A stretch of 20,566 bases of DNA, taken from contig CAJGCU010000035.1 of assembly GCA_904501945.1 (NCBI GenBank), forward strand, positions 1-20,566, in the 5' to 3' direction. This document shows positions 7,497 through 15,794 of the stretch, in pieces. The translations under genes were made by a program, and so were the position numbers. Origin of the DNA: an uncultured Bacteroidaceae bacterium. Lineage in GTDB: Bacteria > Bacteroidota > Bacteroidia > Bacteroidales > Bacteroidaceae. Position 1 is the first letter of the stretch, and each line of letters begins with the position of its first letter. Under the pieces are notes generated by a model. The model was given only the letters and a program-made list of their open reading frames with translations, ran no database searches and had not been told where the DNA came from.

Positions 7497-10064
7497 ATGG
7501 AAGATTTAGACAGAATTATTAAAGTTGAAATTAACGAAACGATGAAGAAGAGCTACATCGACTATTCCATGTCGGTAATTGTAGCTCGTGCCCTTCCAGA
7601 AGTACGTGACGGATTCAAACCCGTACACAGACGCATCCTCTACTCAATGGACAAGCATGGCAACACTTCTGACAAGCCCACTGTAAAATGTGCGCGTATT
7701 GTCGGTGATGTACTCGGCCACTTGCACCCACACGGCGACTCATCAGTATATGGTTCGCTCGTTCGTCTGGCCCAGCCATGGGCTATGCGCTACACACTTG
7801 TTGACGGACAAGGAAACTTCGGCTCTGTAGATGGTGACGGTGCAGCAGCTATGCGTTATACAGAAGCCCGCCTTAGCAAGATTGGAGAAGCAATGTTGCA
7901 AGATATTGAGAAAGAGACTGTTGACATGATGGATAACTTCGACAATTCTGAGAAAGAGCCAACGGTACTTCCAACACGCATTCCCAATCTTCTGGTCAAC
8001 GGAGCAACAGGTATTGCGGTTGGTATGGCTACCAACATCCCCACACACAATATGTCAGAAGTGATTGACGGATGTATTGCATACATTGACAATCCAGAAT
8101 TGACAAGCGTCGAATTGATGCAATATATCAAAGGTCCAGACTTCCCTACAGGAGGTATTATCTGCGGTATAGATGGAATACGAGACGCATACGAAACAGG
8201 ACGAGGGCGTATCGTTATCCGTTCAAAAACAGAAATTGAAACAGAGGGAACCCATGACAAGATTATCGTAAGCGAGATTCCATATAACGTTAACAAGTCT
8301 GAGCTTATCAAGAAGATAGCACAACTTGTGAGTGAAAAGAAAATCGATGGAATCAGCAATGTGAACGATGAATCAGACCGCGAAGGAATGCGCATCGTGA
8401 TAGATATCAAACGAGAAGCTAACGCAAACGTTGTTCGCAACAAACTGTTTAAGATGACAGATTTGCAGAGCACTTTTGCTGTAAATTGTATCGCCATTGC
8501 AGATAGACGTCCCAAGCAGCTCTCACTCAAGGATTGTATCAGATACTTTGTAAACCACCGACATGATGTAGTAATTCGACGCACCAAGTTTGACAAGCGC
8601 AAAGCAGAGGAACGTTCACACATTCTTGAAGGTCTTATCATTGCCAGCGATAACATTGACGAAGTAGTACGTATCATCCGCGCAGCAAAGAATCCTCAAG
8701 AGGCAATGGATAACCTTATGGTACGATTCGGCCTTGATGAAATTCAGGCACGCGAAATTGTGAATATGCGTCTGCGTGCTCTCACTGGACTTGAACAAGA
8801 CAAACTGCATGCAGAATTTGACGAATTGCAACAATTGATAAATTACTTGAATCAAATCCTCACAGATCCAGAACTTTGCAAGAAAGTCATGAAAGACGAA
8901 TTGCAAGAAGTGAAAGACAAATGGGGAGACAAGCGAAAGACAGAAATCGACCTCACTGCAAGCGAAAACTTTGATCCTGAACAGTTCTACGCCAAGGAAG
9001 AAGTTGTTGTTACAGTAAGCCATCTCGGCTACATCAAGCGTACCACACTCACAGAGTTCCACACACAGGCACGTGGTGGCATTGGAGTGAAAGGCGGAAG
9101 CGCACGAGACAAAGATTTCATCGAGTTCATCTACCCAGCCAACACTCACAACACCATGATGTTCTTCACCCAGAAAGGACGCTGTTTCTGGATGAAAGTA
9201 TATAACATTCCCGAAGGTTCACGCACAGACAAAGGACGTGCCATCCAAAACCTTCTCAACATAGACTCAGACGACAAGGTAACAGCGTTTATCTGTATAG
9301 AGAACATCAACGACCAAGAATGGGTGGATTCACATAACCTCATTTTCTGTACACGTCAAGGCATCGTCAAAAAGACCGCTTTTGTCAACTACTCACGCCC
9401 CCGTTCAAATGGTATTATTGCCATCAGCCTGAATGAAGGCGACGAAGTCGTAGAAGTACTCCTCACTAGCGGAAACGACGAAATCCTGATTGCAAACCGC
9501 AACGGACGTGCCATCCGTTTCAACGAAAGCACAGTTCGCAACATGGGTCGTGGAGCAACTGGTGTAAAAGCTATGCGCCTGGACGACGACCCTGAAGATC
9601 TGATTGTAGGCATGATAGCCTTGACTAAACCAGAAGGATACGACGAAGAAAACGAAGAAAACCAAACAGACGAGTCACTTTATCCCGACATGCCAACAAT
9701 CCTTGTACTTTCCGAAAAAGGAGTCGGCAAACGTTCTACTATCGGTGAATATCGTATTACAAACCGCAATGGCAAGGGAGTCAAGACTATCAACATCACC
9801 GAAAAGACCGGTAAGCTTGTTGCCATCAAGAAAGTGATGGAAGATGAAGACATTATGATTATCAATAAAAGTGGCGTAACCATTCGTCTTGCTGTCGAAG
9901 ACATCAAAAAGTCTTCACGCAATACACAGGGAGTCAAGCTCATTGACATTCAGAAACGCAACGATGTCATCAGTTCAGTCTGCGTAGTTGAACATACAGA
10001 TGATTCCGAACTGTCTGATAATGACGTGTCAGAAACTCCAGAAACAATCAATACACAAGAATAA
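7497..10064 (+). CDS. gyrA: DNA gyrase subunit A
   Basis: This 855-residue subunit breaks and rejoins DNA in the A2B2 gyrase that introduces negative supercoils. The active-site tyrosine is Tyr121 in MRYTEARLSKI. The quinolone region reads HPHGDSSVYGSLVRLAQ (77-93); Ser82 matches E. coli Ser83, while Gly86 stands where E. coli has Asp87. The C-terminal DNA-wrapping pinwheel carries the GyrA box QARGGIG in HTQARGGIGVKGG, which distinguishes it from ParC. An acidic tail ends the protein. I used ATG 7497 rather than the upstream in-frame TTG 7461, because MEDLDRIIKVEI is the conserved start and the promoter lies close upstream. A minimal frame, ATG TTA CTC ATA TAA (7478-7492), sits in the leader. 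The next gene follows after 39 bases, so the two probably share a transcript. Confidence 0.97.
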   Translation: MEDLDRIIKVEINETMKKSYIDYSMSVIVARALPEVRDGFKPVHRRILYSMDKHGNTSDKPTVKCARIVGDVLGHLHPHGDSSVYGSLVRLAQPWAMRYTLVDGQGNFGSVDGDGAAAMRYTEARLSKIGEAMLQDIEKETVDMMDNFDNSEKEPTVLPTRIPNLLVNGATGIAVGMATNIPTHNMSEVIDGCIAYIDNPELTSVELMQYIKGPDFPTGGIICGIDGIRDAYETGRGRIVIRSKTEIETEGTHDKIIVSEIPYNVNKSELIKKIAQLVSEKKIDGISNVNDESDREGMRIVIDIKREANANVVRNKLFKMTDLQSTFAVNCIAIADRRPKQLSLKDCIRYFVNHRHDVVIRRTKFDKRKAEERSHILEGLIIASDNIDEVVRIIRAAKNPQEAMDNLMVRFGLDEIQAREIVNMRLRALTGLEQDKLHAEFDELQQLINYLNQILTDPELCKKVMKDELQEVKDKWGDKRKTEIDLTASENFDPEQFYAKEEVVVTVSHLGYIKRTTLTEFHTQARGGIGVKGGSARDKDFIEFIYPANTHNTMMFFTQKGRCFWMKVYNIPEGSRTDKGRAIQNLLNIDSDDKVTAFICIENINDQEWVDSHNLIFCTRQGIVKKTAFVNYSRPRSNGIIAISLNEGDEVVEVLLTSGNDEILIANRNGRAIRFNESTVRNMGRGATGVKAMRLDDDPEDLIVGMIALTKPEGYDEENEENQTDESLYPDMPTILVLSEKGVGKRSTIGEYRITNRNGKGVKTINITEKTGKLVAIKKVMEDEDIMIINKSGVTIRLAVEDIKKSSRNTQGVKLIDIQKRNDVISSVCVVEHTDDSELSDNDVSETPETINTQE

Positions 10065-10103
10065 ACAAACCCTATTTACAAACCTATTAAAACCGTTTCA
10101 ACA

Positions 10104-11408
10104 ATGAAGAAATTAGTTTTGATTATGGTAGGCCTTTTCCTACTCACAACAGCTAACGCACAGGACAAGGCAGCCTTAAAGGCACAAAAAGCAGCAAAGA
10201 AAGCAGCTGAAAAAACATTGAAAGAAGTAAGAAACATCTACGAGATGTCTATCCCTAATCCACAGTACGGCCGTAAGGAGACCAACTTCGACAAACTCGA
10301 GACAGCCCTTCCTCTCGTTCAGACAATTACGGAAAGCGAGTACACCAAAGACAACCCACAAGCATGGAAACTCGCTACAGACATTCAGATTCAGTACTTT
10401 ACAAAAATAGAAAATGAGTCCAAAGCAGACCCAGACAATGAAGAGATTAAGAAAAAATACATCGATTGCTCTTCTAAACTCCTCAACTACTGCATCAAAT
10501 ATGACTCCCTGCTTGCACTCGATACAAAAGTAAAGCCAGAAGAAAAAGTAAAAGAGCATAAGACATACCAGACAAGAGGTGTCAATGCAGCTGTGCCTCT
10601 CCTCCAAGCAGCACAGAACTATTCCAACAGCGACAAGCAGGACGAACTAAAACTTGGTGTTCTGTATGCTGAGCAGTTCATCGCTGCTATGGACAAGTCT
10701 GGCTTGATGAAAGACTTTACACATCAAGAACTTGCAGGTTGGAAAACTTATGCAAAAGCATTCCGCGCACAGGCTTACCTTGACATTAAAGGAACTCCTG
10801 AAGAAAAAATCGTTAGTTCATACGAGGAACTTTTTGATTCTAATTTCAAAGGTATTGCATACCAATCTCTTTCCAACTACTACCGCGAAACAGATAAGGC
10901 TAAGCAAAATAAATATCTGCAAGCAGGTATCGAAGCTCTCAAAGATGATGCTGAGCAGAAAGATTTACGTGCGAATTTCGTAACCATCCTCATGCAGAAC
11001 CAATTCGAAGGAGGTGACGTTGAAGGATTTAAGAAGACTGCAGAAATCATGAAAACTGAATATGCAGATAATGACAATACTGTCAATGCCTATCTAATGG
11101 AAGGACAGATCGCATTCGAAGCAAAGGATTATGATACAGCAAAGAATATATTTCTCACAGGAAACGAAAAATATCCAGATGAACCCAAATGCCTCCTCAT
11201 GGCAGCACGTTCTGCATGGATGAAAGCACAAGCTAACGGATCTAAAAAGCCAGACATGGAAGAAGCCATCAAACTCTTCAAACAAATAGAAGCAGCTAAT
11301 CCTAACGATCCTGAACTATGGGGAGAATCTCTTTATGTGCTTTACAACAACACACAGCAGCCAAAACTCGCTGCTAATTACAAGAAATACTACAAAGCTA
11401 CCAAATAA
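10104..11408 (+). CDS. Secreted tetratricopeptide-like repeat protein
   Basis: A 434-residue protein with a clear signal peptide (MKKLVLIMVGLFLLTTANA, cleavage before Gln20). After it comes a Lys/Ala-rich helix (about 22-50) and then an all-helical body. TPR-like helix pairs are clearest near the C-terminus: NAYLMEGQIAFEAKDYDTAK and the following FLTGNEKYPDEP, plus EEAIKLFKQIEAANPNDPEL. It is probably exported to the periplasm. No catalytic motif is visible, and TPR proteins usually act as scaffolds. It follows gyrA after 39 bases with no visible promoter of its own and ends at a very long hairpin. Association with gyrA probably reflects shared transcription rather than shared function. Identity beyond the fold is unknown. 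Confidence 0.85.
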   Translation: MKKLVLIMVGLFLLTTANAQDKAALKAQKAAKKAAEKTLKEVRNIYEMSIPNPQYGRKETNFDKLETALPLVQTITESEYTKDNPQAWKLATDIQIQYFTKIENESKADPDNEEIKKKYIDCSSKLLNYCIKYDSLLALDTKVKPEEKVKEHKTYQTRGVNAAVPLLQAAQNYSNSDKQDELKLGVLYAEQFIAAMDKSGLMKDFTHQELAGWKTYAKAFRAQAYLDIKGTPEEKIVSSYEELFDSNFKGIAYQSLSNYYRETDKAKQNKYLQAGIEALKDDAEQKDLRANFVTILMQNQFEGGDVEGFKKTAEIMKTEYADNDNTVNAYLMEGQIAFEAKDYDTAKNIFLTGNEKYPDEPKCLLMAARSAWMKAQANGSKKPDMEEAIKLFKQIEAANPNDPELWGESLYVLYNNTQQPKLAANYKKYYKATK

Positions 11409-11414
11409 AATAGC

Positions 11415-11488
11415 TAAAACATATTTAACGAAAGAGACGGGGCAGTGCCAATTGGTGCTGCCCCGTCTCTTTCGTTAAATATGTTTTA
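11415..11488. terminator. Very long perfect hairpin downstream of the gyrA operon
   Basis: Arms 11415-11445 and 11458-11488 are perfect 31-bp complements, including ACGAAAGAGACGGGGCAG and its complement. The 12-base centre contains the palindrome CCAATTGG (11448-11455) flanked by G-U-pairable bases, so the helix can continue nearly to its centre. The outer A/T-rich ends supply a T-run on either strand. Its place 6 bases after a stop codon argues for termination and 3'-end protection, but the length is several times that of ordinary terminators. Confidence 0.8.
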
Positions 11489-11592
11489 TTGAGTCCTATA
11501 CAGACAGAAATGTGCATAAAAAGAGGCCTCAATCAGATTCTGTCTTTAATTCTTATGGGGTTTAGCGCTCTTTCATCTTCATGACACATTTG

Positions 11593-11626
11593 CCTCAAAA
11601 GGGGTAAGACTCTCACCCTTTTGAGG
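11593..11626. repeat. 11-bp perfect inverted repeat
   Basis: CCTCAAAAGGG (11593-11603) and CCCTTTTGAGG (11616-11626) are exact complements around a 12-base loop. There is no T-run after it on the plus strand. Role unknown; it lies in the gene-free convergent region. Confidence 0.6.
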
Positions 11627-12036
11627 TTGTAAGCGGAGCTGAAAATGGGATGAATTTTGAGGATAGTTGAAAGAGATAGGGATTATTGTGAGTATGGGTT
11701 TCTTCAGCCTTTAGCCAGACATTAAAGATTACGCAACTTCATCTATCGGACTCACGTTGTTCATAACATTTAAGACACCATGTGCGAAAACTTGCAGACA
11801 CGGTTTTTAAAATGCCATGAATACAGTAAGCATCTATATGGGAAACTGCACGAAACAGAAAAAAAAGCGCAGTGCATTTCTGCTCTGTTCCTTTATGCTG
11901 AAGTGTCTATGTCTGACAAGTGTCGTGGATGTTTGGAAAGGTTTTACCACAACAGTTTGTTGATTTCATTCTCAAAGTCCAGTGCACCTGCATGATAGAA
12001 TTGATAATTGGCAACAGACAAAAGAAATAACCATAA

Positions 12037-12074
12037 AGGGCTGATTCCAATTGAGAGAATCAACCCTAATTTTT
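12037..12074. terminator. Probable terminator hairpin downstream of the MG2-domain gene
   Basis: Arms 12037-12047 (AGGGCTGATTC) and 12057-12067 (GAATCAACCCT) pair over 11 positions. The one non-complementary position becomes a G-U pair only in the minus-strand transcript, which favours termination of the minus-strand operon ending at 12153. In that direction T-rich sequence follows; in the plus direction TTTTT (12070-12074) follows. A second small stem at 12092-12110 (TTTATTGG/CCAATAAA) lies closer to the stop codon. Confidence 0.55.
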
Positions 12075-12152
12075 ATTATTTCAAAACAAGTTTTATTGGA
12101 TACCAATAAATTTTATTGACTAATCATTTTACTGGAGCACAAAAAAGAAAAA

Positions 12153-14792
12153 TCAATCATTTACTTGTACATCTCCTTGTGGAGTGATGCCTTCAGTACT
12201 GATATACATTTCCTGGCAAGTAGAATTATTGTAAAATTCCACTTTTGCCTTTCCACTAGCATCTGTTGTTACGTTTGGATTCCAATAAATAGTACGACGG
12301 AAGTCGGCCATAGGTGGCAGAATGCTATAATCTTCCATCTGGAAAGTGGAAGGGGCATTGAATCCCTGGAAATAAGTACGTCTCAGTCCTTTCTGACTCT
12401 CTGTGGTAAATTTCTTATGAGTGTAAAGATAGATACGCACTGCTCCCTCGAGTTCTTTAGGACTATTAGGTACAATATAAGCACTTTTGATTTCATCCAT
12501 CCAGTAAGGGAAGCTTTCATGTCCTGAAGCACCACCAGCACCTGTAATCGCAGCGAACATTTCATCACTTTCCAATGCTACTGTGTCTAATTCTGTACCA
12601 AGAAGTATCTTAATATTTGAAACACTACCTTTTACAGAGGTTTCGCCATTATCAACAATCCATTTAATAGGCCGGCCTCCATAAGCAAGGCGTCCTGACC
12701 ACATGCCTGTTTCATCATTGGGAGGAGAAGGCAAATCTTTACATTCTGGGTTATCGAACATTGCATTTTTCTTACACAGAAATTCAAATATAGACGGGTC
12801 TTCTTCGCCCAGGTCACGAATATTATCCAATTCGCGGTCTATGTCATAAAAGATTGCGGCATGCTCACGTCCCCACGATTCGTTCTTGTATTTCCAGTCA
12901 TCGTTTGTGAAATACTTCTTCTTGGCACTTACAGTCACGTTTTGCAAAACATGGTTTTTCTTCGTGATGGGAACAAATTCTTCTTCCACTGAATTATCCG
13001 CAGCAGAATGGACAAACAGGTTGGAAGACATTGGAGGAAGAATATCCGACTCAAGAGGTGTGATATAGCGTGGTGTTGGGGAGAACTGGCGGTCAATACC
13101 CACGCGGAAAGTCTTTCGTTTATCTTCTATACGAGTAAATATCTGCATATTCCACTCGCCATCAACAAACGGGAGGGCAAAGGCGTAATTGCCAAGCGAG
13201 TCTGTAATAGTTTCACCTTTCAGGCTTTCACCATTCTGATTATACAAATAAACATCCATTTGTACGTCGTTAACAGGATTACGCTTACGATAGGCATTGA
13301 GTTTTCCAAACACATAAAACTGATCTTCGATTGGCTGTACTTTCTGGAAACCATCTCGTCCTGCCATAATATTCCAATCATAACGTCTCCAGCCTTGAGT
13401 CATAAGCAACAGGTCGGCCGCACGGCGATGTTCTTCATCATCTGATTCAAAATAGTAATCAACATGATGGATATAACCACGCACTTCAGAACTAAGAAGC
13501 ATCCATGTCTTCATGTTACCCTGCTTTCCATTTGTCATAGTACCAGCATCAATGGCTGAAAACGAAAGTGAAGAATTGGGCTGTGCCTGAAGTTGAATCT
13601 CAACTTTACCACAAGGCTTTAGGCTATTTGTGAGAGCAGTCAGACGAATGCTATCTGCCTGTGAAGATTCTGGTATGATAAAAAACAGGCGTTCTGCAAG
13701 AATACGTCCATTGCTATCAAAGACCGTAAATTGGCTAACGCCTTCCTTTTGCTGGGCACGATCAAGCTCAATCTCAACAAGAGGTACAGCAACGGTCGTA
13801 TCACAATAGGTAATATTGCCATTGTGCATGACAGCATAGCCTATCAATTTACCACACAACGAGTTACTGAACTGAAGGGTGGCAAGCATATTGTCACTGA
13901 CAGCATCAAGAGTGAGGACACATCCTTCTGCAGAAATCTCTGGAAGAGGGAAGGTCTGAGTTTTTTCTTTCAAATTCTTCATCTGAAGAGTGAGGGGATT
14001 TCCATCAGGTGTAAGCTCAAATACTCCCCTGCCAAGCGTGTCTGTCTTCACAGTAGCAAGCACATCATTTTGTGCATTGACAATAACCCCTTCGGATGAA
14101 AAAGGTCTGCCATTGTCATCAACAGCAAGCATAGCAATACGGCTTTTTTTACCTTTGACCAATCTACCGCCTTCTGGATAGAACTGCACACTGATATCCG
14201 TTGCAAGAGAGTTACCATAGATTCCTTCATCAATCGCTTTTTGGTAAAGAGAATCTTCACGGTCACGATTATTAGGGTCACGCTGCTTATAGAGACGCGT
14301 CTGAATGGCCAAATCCGTATAATCACCTTCTTCTGCAGGCTTTTTAAACACAGGAAAGACACGGGAAAAGACAGCATTAACTCCCCAATTGGTCATGTAT
14401 CGAGTATAGGCACGAACTTCATAGAAGCCAGAACCAAGAAGAGAGTCCATCTTCATGTCACCATAAGCCAAGCCAAGAGAATCAATGGGATACTTATTGG
14501 TACGGATGATGTCACCGCTAGGATTCAACAATTCAACATAAAGAACCTTACTCAGATTGCTGGGCTTACCATTGTCGGTACGAGTCACATACGCCTTAAA
14601 CCACATTGTCTCATTCTCAAAATAACCTGTATTATCGAAATGAAGATACACTTTCTCCTGAGGAACGACTTTGTTAAAATGCATTGCTCGCTGAAGATAA
14701 GCAAGTATGGATGTTGCTTCTTCATTCTGCTGGGCACAAACAGGGAATCCTGCAAGAACAAATGCCAGCGTGTATAAAATTCTTTTTATCAT
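12153..14792 (-). CDS. Secreted MG2-domain / TonB-plug-like protein (alpha-2-macroglobulin-like Bacteroidota protein)
   Basis: An 879-residue exported protein. The signal peptide is MIKRILYTLAFVLAGFPVCA with cleavage before Gln21. An MG2-type beta-domain follows (about 45-150: EKVYLHFDNTGYFENETMWF). Further beta domains begin with VQFYPEGGRLVKG (202-214), and a carboxypeptidase-regulatory-like segment has DSLGNYAFALPF. VTVSAKKK introduces a region resembling a TonB-dependent receptor plug but without any beta-barrel after it. The end, IYWNPNVTTDASGKAKVEFY, is the typical terminal domain of this Bacteroidota family. The thioester motif of true alpha-2-macroglobulins was not seen, so covalent protease trapping is not expected. 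It probably acts in the periplasm or outer membrane. It starts 39 bases after the pseudouridine synthase and so looks like the last gene of that operon. Confidence 0.85.
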   Translation of the reverse strand: MIKRILYTLAFVLAGFPVCAQQNEEATSILAYLQRAMHFNKVVPQEKVYLHFDNTGYFENETMWFKAYVTRTDNGKPSNLSKVLYVELLNPSGDIIRTNKYPIDSLGLAYGDMKMDSLLGSGFYEVRAYTRYMTNWGVNAVFSRVFPVFKKPAEEGDYTDLAIQTRLYKQRDPNNRDREDSLYQKAIDEGIYGNSLATDISVQFYPEGGRLVKGKKSRIAMLAVDDNGRPFSSEGVIVNAQNDVLATVKTDTLGRGVFELTPDGNPLTLQMKNLKEKTQTFPLPEISAEGCVLTLDAVSDNMLATLQFSNSLCGKLIGYAVMHNGNITYCDTTVAVPLVEIELDRAQQKEGVSQFTVFDSNGRILAERLFFIIPESSQADSIRLTALTNSLKPCGKVEIQLQAQPNSSLSFSAIDAGTMTNGKQGNMKTWMLLSSEVRGYIHHVDYYFESDDEEHRRAADLLLMTQGWRRYDWNIMAGRDGFQKVQPIEDQFYVFGKLNAYRKRNPVNDVQMDVYLYNQNGESLKGETITDSLGNYAFALPFVDGEWNMQIFTRIEDKRKTFRVGIDRQFSPTPRYITPLESDILPPMSSNLFVHSAADNSVEEEFVPITKKNHVLQNVTVSAKKKYFTNDDWKYKNESWGREHAAIFYDIDRELDNIRDLGEEDPSIFEFLCKKNAMFDNPECKDLPSPPNDETGMWSGRLAYGGRPIKWIVDNGETSVKGSVSNIKILLGTELDTVALESDEMFAAITGAGGASGHESFPYWMDEIKSAYIVPNSPKELEGAVRIYLYTHKKFTTESQKGLRRTYFQGFNAPSTFQMEDYSILPPMADFRRTIYWNPNVTTDASGKAKVEFYNNSTCQEMYISTEGITPQGDVQVND

Positions 14793-14831
14793 ATTTTTTT
14801 TGAGTTTGTGTTTATTTTAAGCCATAGCTCA

Positions 14832-15752
14832 TCACTTTATCAATTCTGTAAAAGCAGATGGATAAGGAGTGGTAAATTTCAGGAATTCTCCCGTCACAGG
14901 ATGATGAAAAGCAAGACAATAGGCATGCAGGCATATGCGTCCAACCGCATCTGCCCGGTCGCCATAAGCTTCAAGCGTACTACCATATTTGTAATCGCCA
15001 ACAACTGGATGTTGAAGATCCTGCATATGTACACGTATCTGATTTTTCCGTCCTGTATCAAGCGTCAATTCCACAAGAGAATAACCATTCTTGCGTTTCA
15101 ATGTACGATAGTTCGTAATGGCAAGCTTTCCCCCATTATCAACAGGACTTGAATAAGTGACAAACATTCTGTTTTCTGAAAGCCAAGAACTTACTGTTCC
15201 ATAATCTTTCTCCATATCACCTTGTACAACCGCTACATATCGACGATCTTTTACGATTTCTTGCCAATAATCCATAAATTTCTTCTGGATATCACGACGC
15301 TTTGCAAAAACCAGCAATCCTGAAGTACCCCTATCAAGACGATGAACGGTACAAACAGAAAATGAACGATTCTGACGTTTAACATACTCATCAAGAATAG
15401 ACTTCACCGTTTCTTGCCGCTTGCCTGGCTGTATATTGGTCAATATTCCTTCTTTTTTCTCGACGACAAGAAGAAATGCATCTTCATAAACTATTCTCAC
15501 CCACTTGCTGTTTAGGCCACGCTTATGGCGATTTTTGGCTATCTGAACAAGCTGTCCAGGCTTCAACGGATAGTTGTACTGAGTAATTATCTCTTTGTTG
15601 ACATAAACCATGCGCTGACTTAGCAGTTCCTTTGCCCGCGTACGTGAAATACCTGATATACTATTCATCAGAAACTGCATCAATTCAGCACTTTCCTTTA
15701 CTGGATAATTGGTATAAGTATTGGCTACTTTTCTATCAAAAAATGACGACAT
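14832..15752 (-). CDS. RluA-family pseudouridine synthase with S4 domain
   Basis: A 306-residue enzyme of the RluA/RluD family, which isomerises uridine to pseudouridine in rRNA or tRNA. The N-terminal S4-like RNA-binding domain covers about residues 20-75 (ISRTRAKELLSQRMVYVNKE). The catalytic motif is HRLDRGTSGLLVFAK with catalytic Asp140. RKNQIRVHMQDLQHPVVGD and the C-terminal LHAYCLAFHHPVTGE are family hallmarks. The target uridine cannot be read from sequence. The neighbouring upstream gene is another 23S rRNA modifier (42-base gap), which makes rRNA the likelier substrate. The ATG at 15752 gives the family's normal length. Confidence 0.93.
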   Translation of the reverse strand: MSSFFDRKVANTYTNYPVKESAELMQFLMNSISGISRTRAKELLSQRMVYVNKEIITQYNYPLKPGQLVQIAKNRHKRGLNSKWVRIVYEDAFLLVVEKKEGILTNIQPGKRQETVKSILDEYVKRQNRSFSVCTVHRLDRGTSGLLVFAKRRDIQKKFMDYWQEIVKDRRYVAVVQGDMEKDYGTVSSWLSENRMFVTYSSPVDNGGKLAITNYRTLKRKNGYSLVELTLDTGRKNQIRVHMQDLQHPVVGDYKYGSTLEAYGDRADAVGRICLHAYCLAFHHPVTGEFLKFTTPYPSAFTELIK

Positions 15753-15794
15753 CCCATTATTATATTAAAAAATTCTTAACTCCATGCCCTATCA

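Larger units (their letters stand above)
11489..12152. other. Convergent intergenic region without a convincing gene
   Basis: Nothing here is a credible intact gene. The plus frame 11780-11995 (71 residues) has no recognisable features. On the minus strand two protein-like ends appear: a stretch ending FYHAGALDFENEINKLLW before a TAA at 11944-11946, with stop codons at 12073-12078 and no ATG, and MNNVSPIDEVA ending at 11729. These may be remnants of a decayed gene or chance. An inverted repeat (11593-11626) and a hairpin (12037-12074) are listed separately. No transposase motif or target duplication was found. Confidence 0.5.

Noticed and set aside
7856..8677. 273-residue minus-strand open frame inside gyrA
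   Set aside because: Antisense shadow of gyrA, which is unambiguous over the same bases; composition is serine/isoleucine-rich as expected for an antisense reading.
8616..9149. 177-residue minus-strand open frame inside gyrA
   Set aside because: Antisense shadow with no recognisable domain and no promoter.
11593..11626. Insertion-sequence terminal repeat
   Set aside because: The arms are only 12 bases apart, with no transposase between them and no flanking target duplication, so it is an isolated hairpin.
11780..11995. 71-residue plus-strand open frame in the convergent spacer
   Set aside because: No recognisable features, no promoter box and no ribosome-binding context; the opposite strand looks at least as protein-like.
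14241..14777. 178-residue plus-strand open frame
   Set aside because: Antisense shadow of the MG2-domain gene, whose signal peptide and MG2 motifs lie exactly here.
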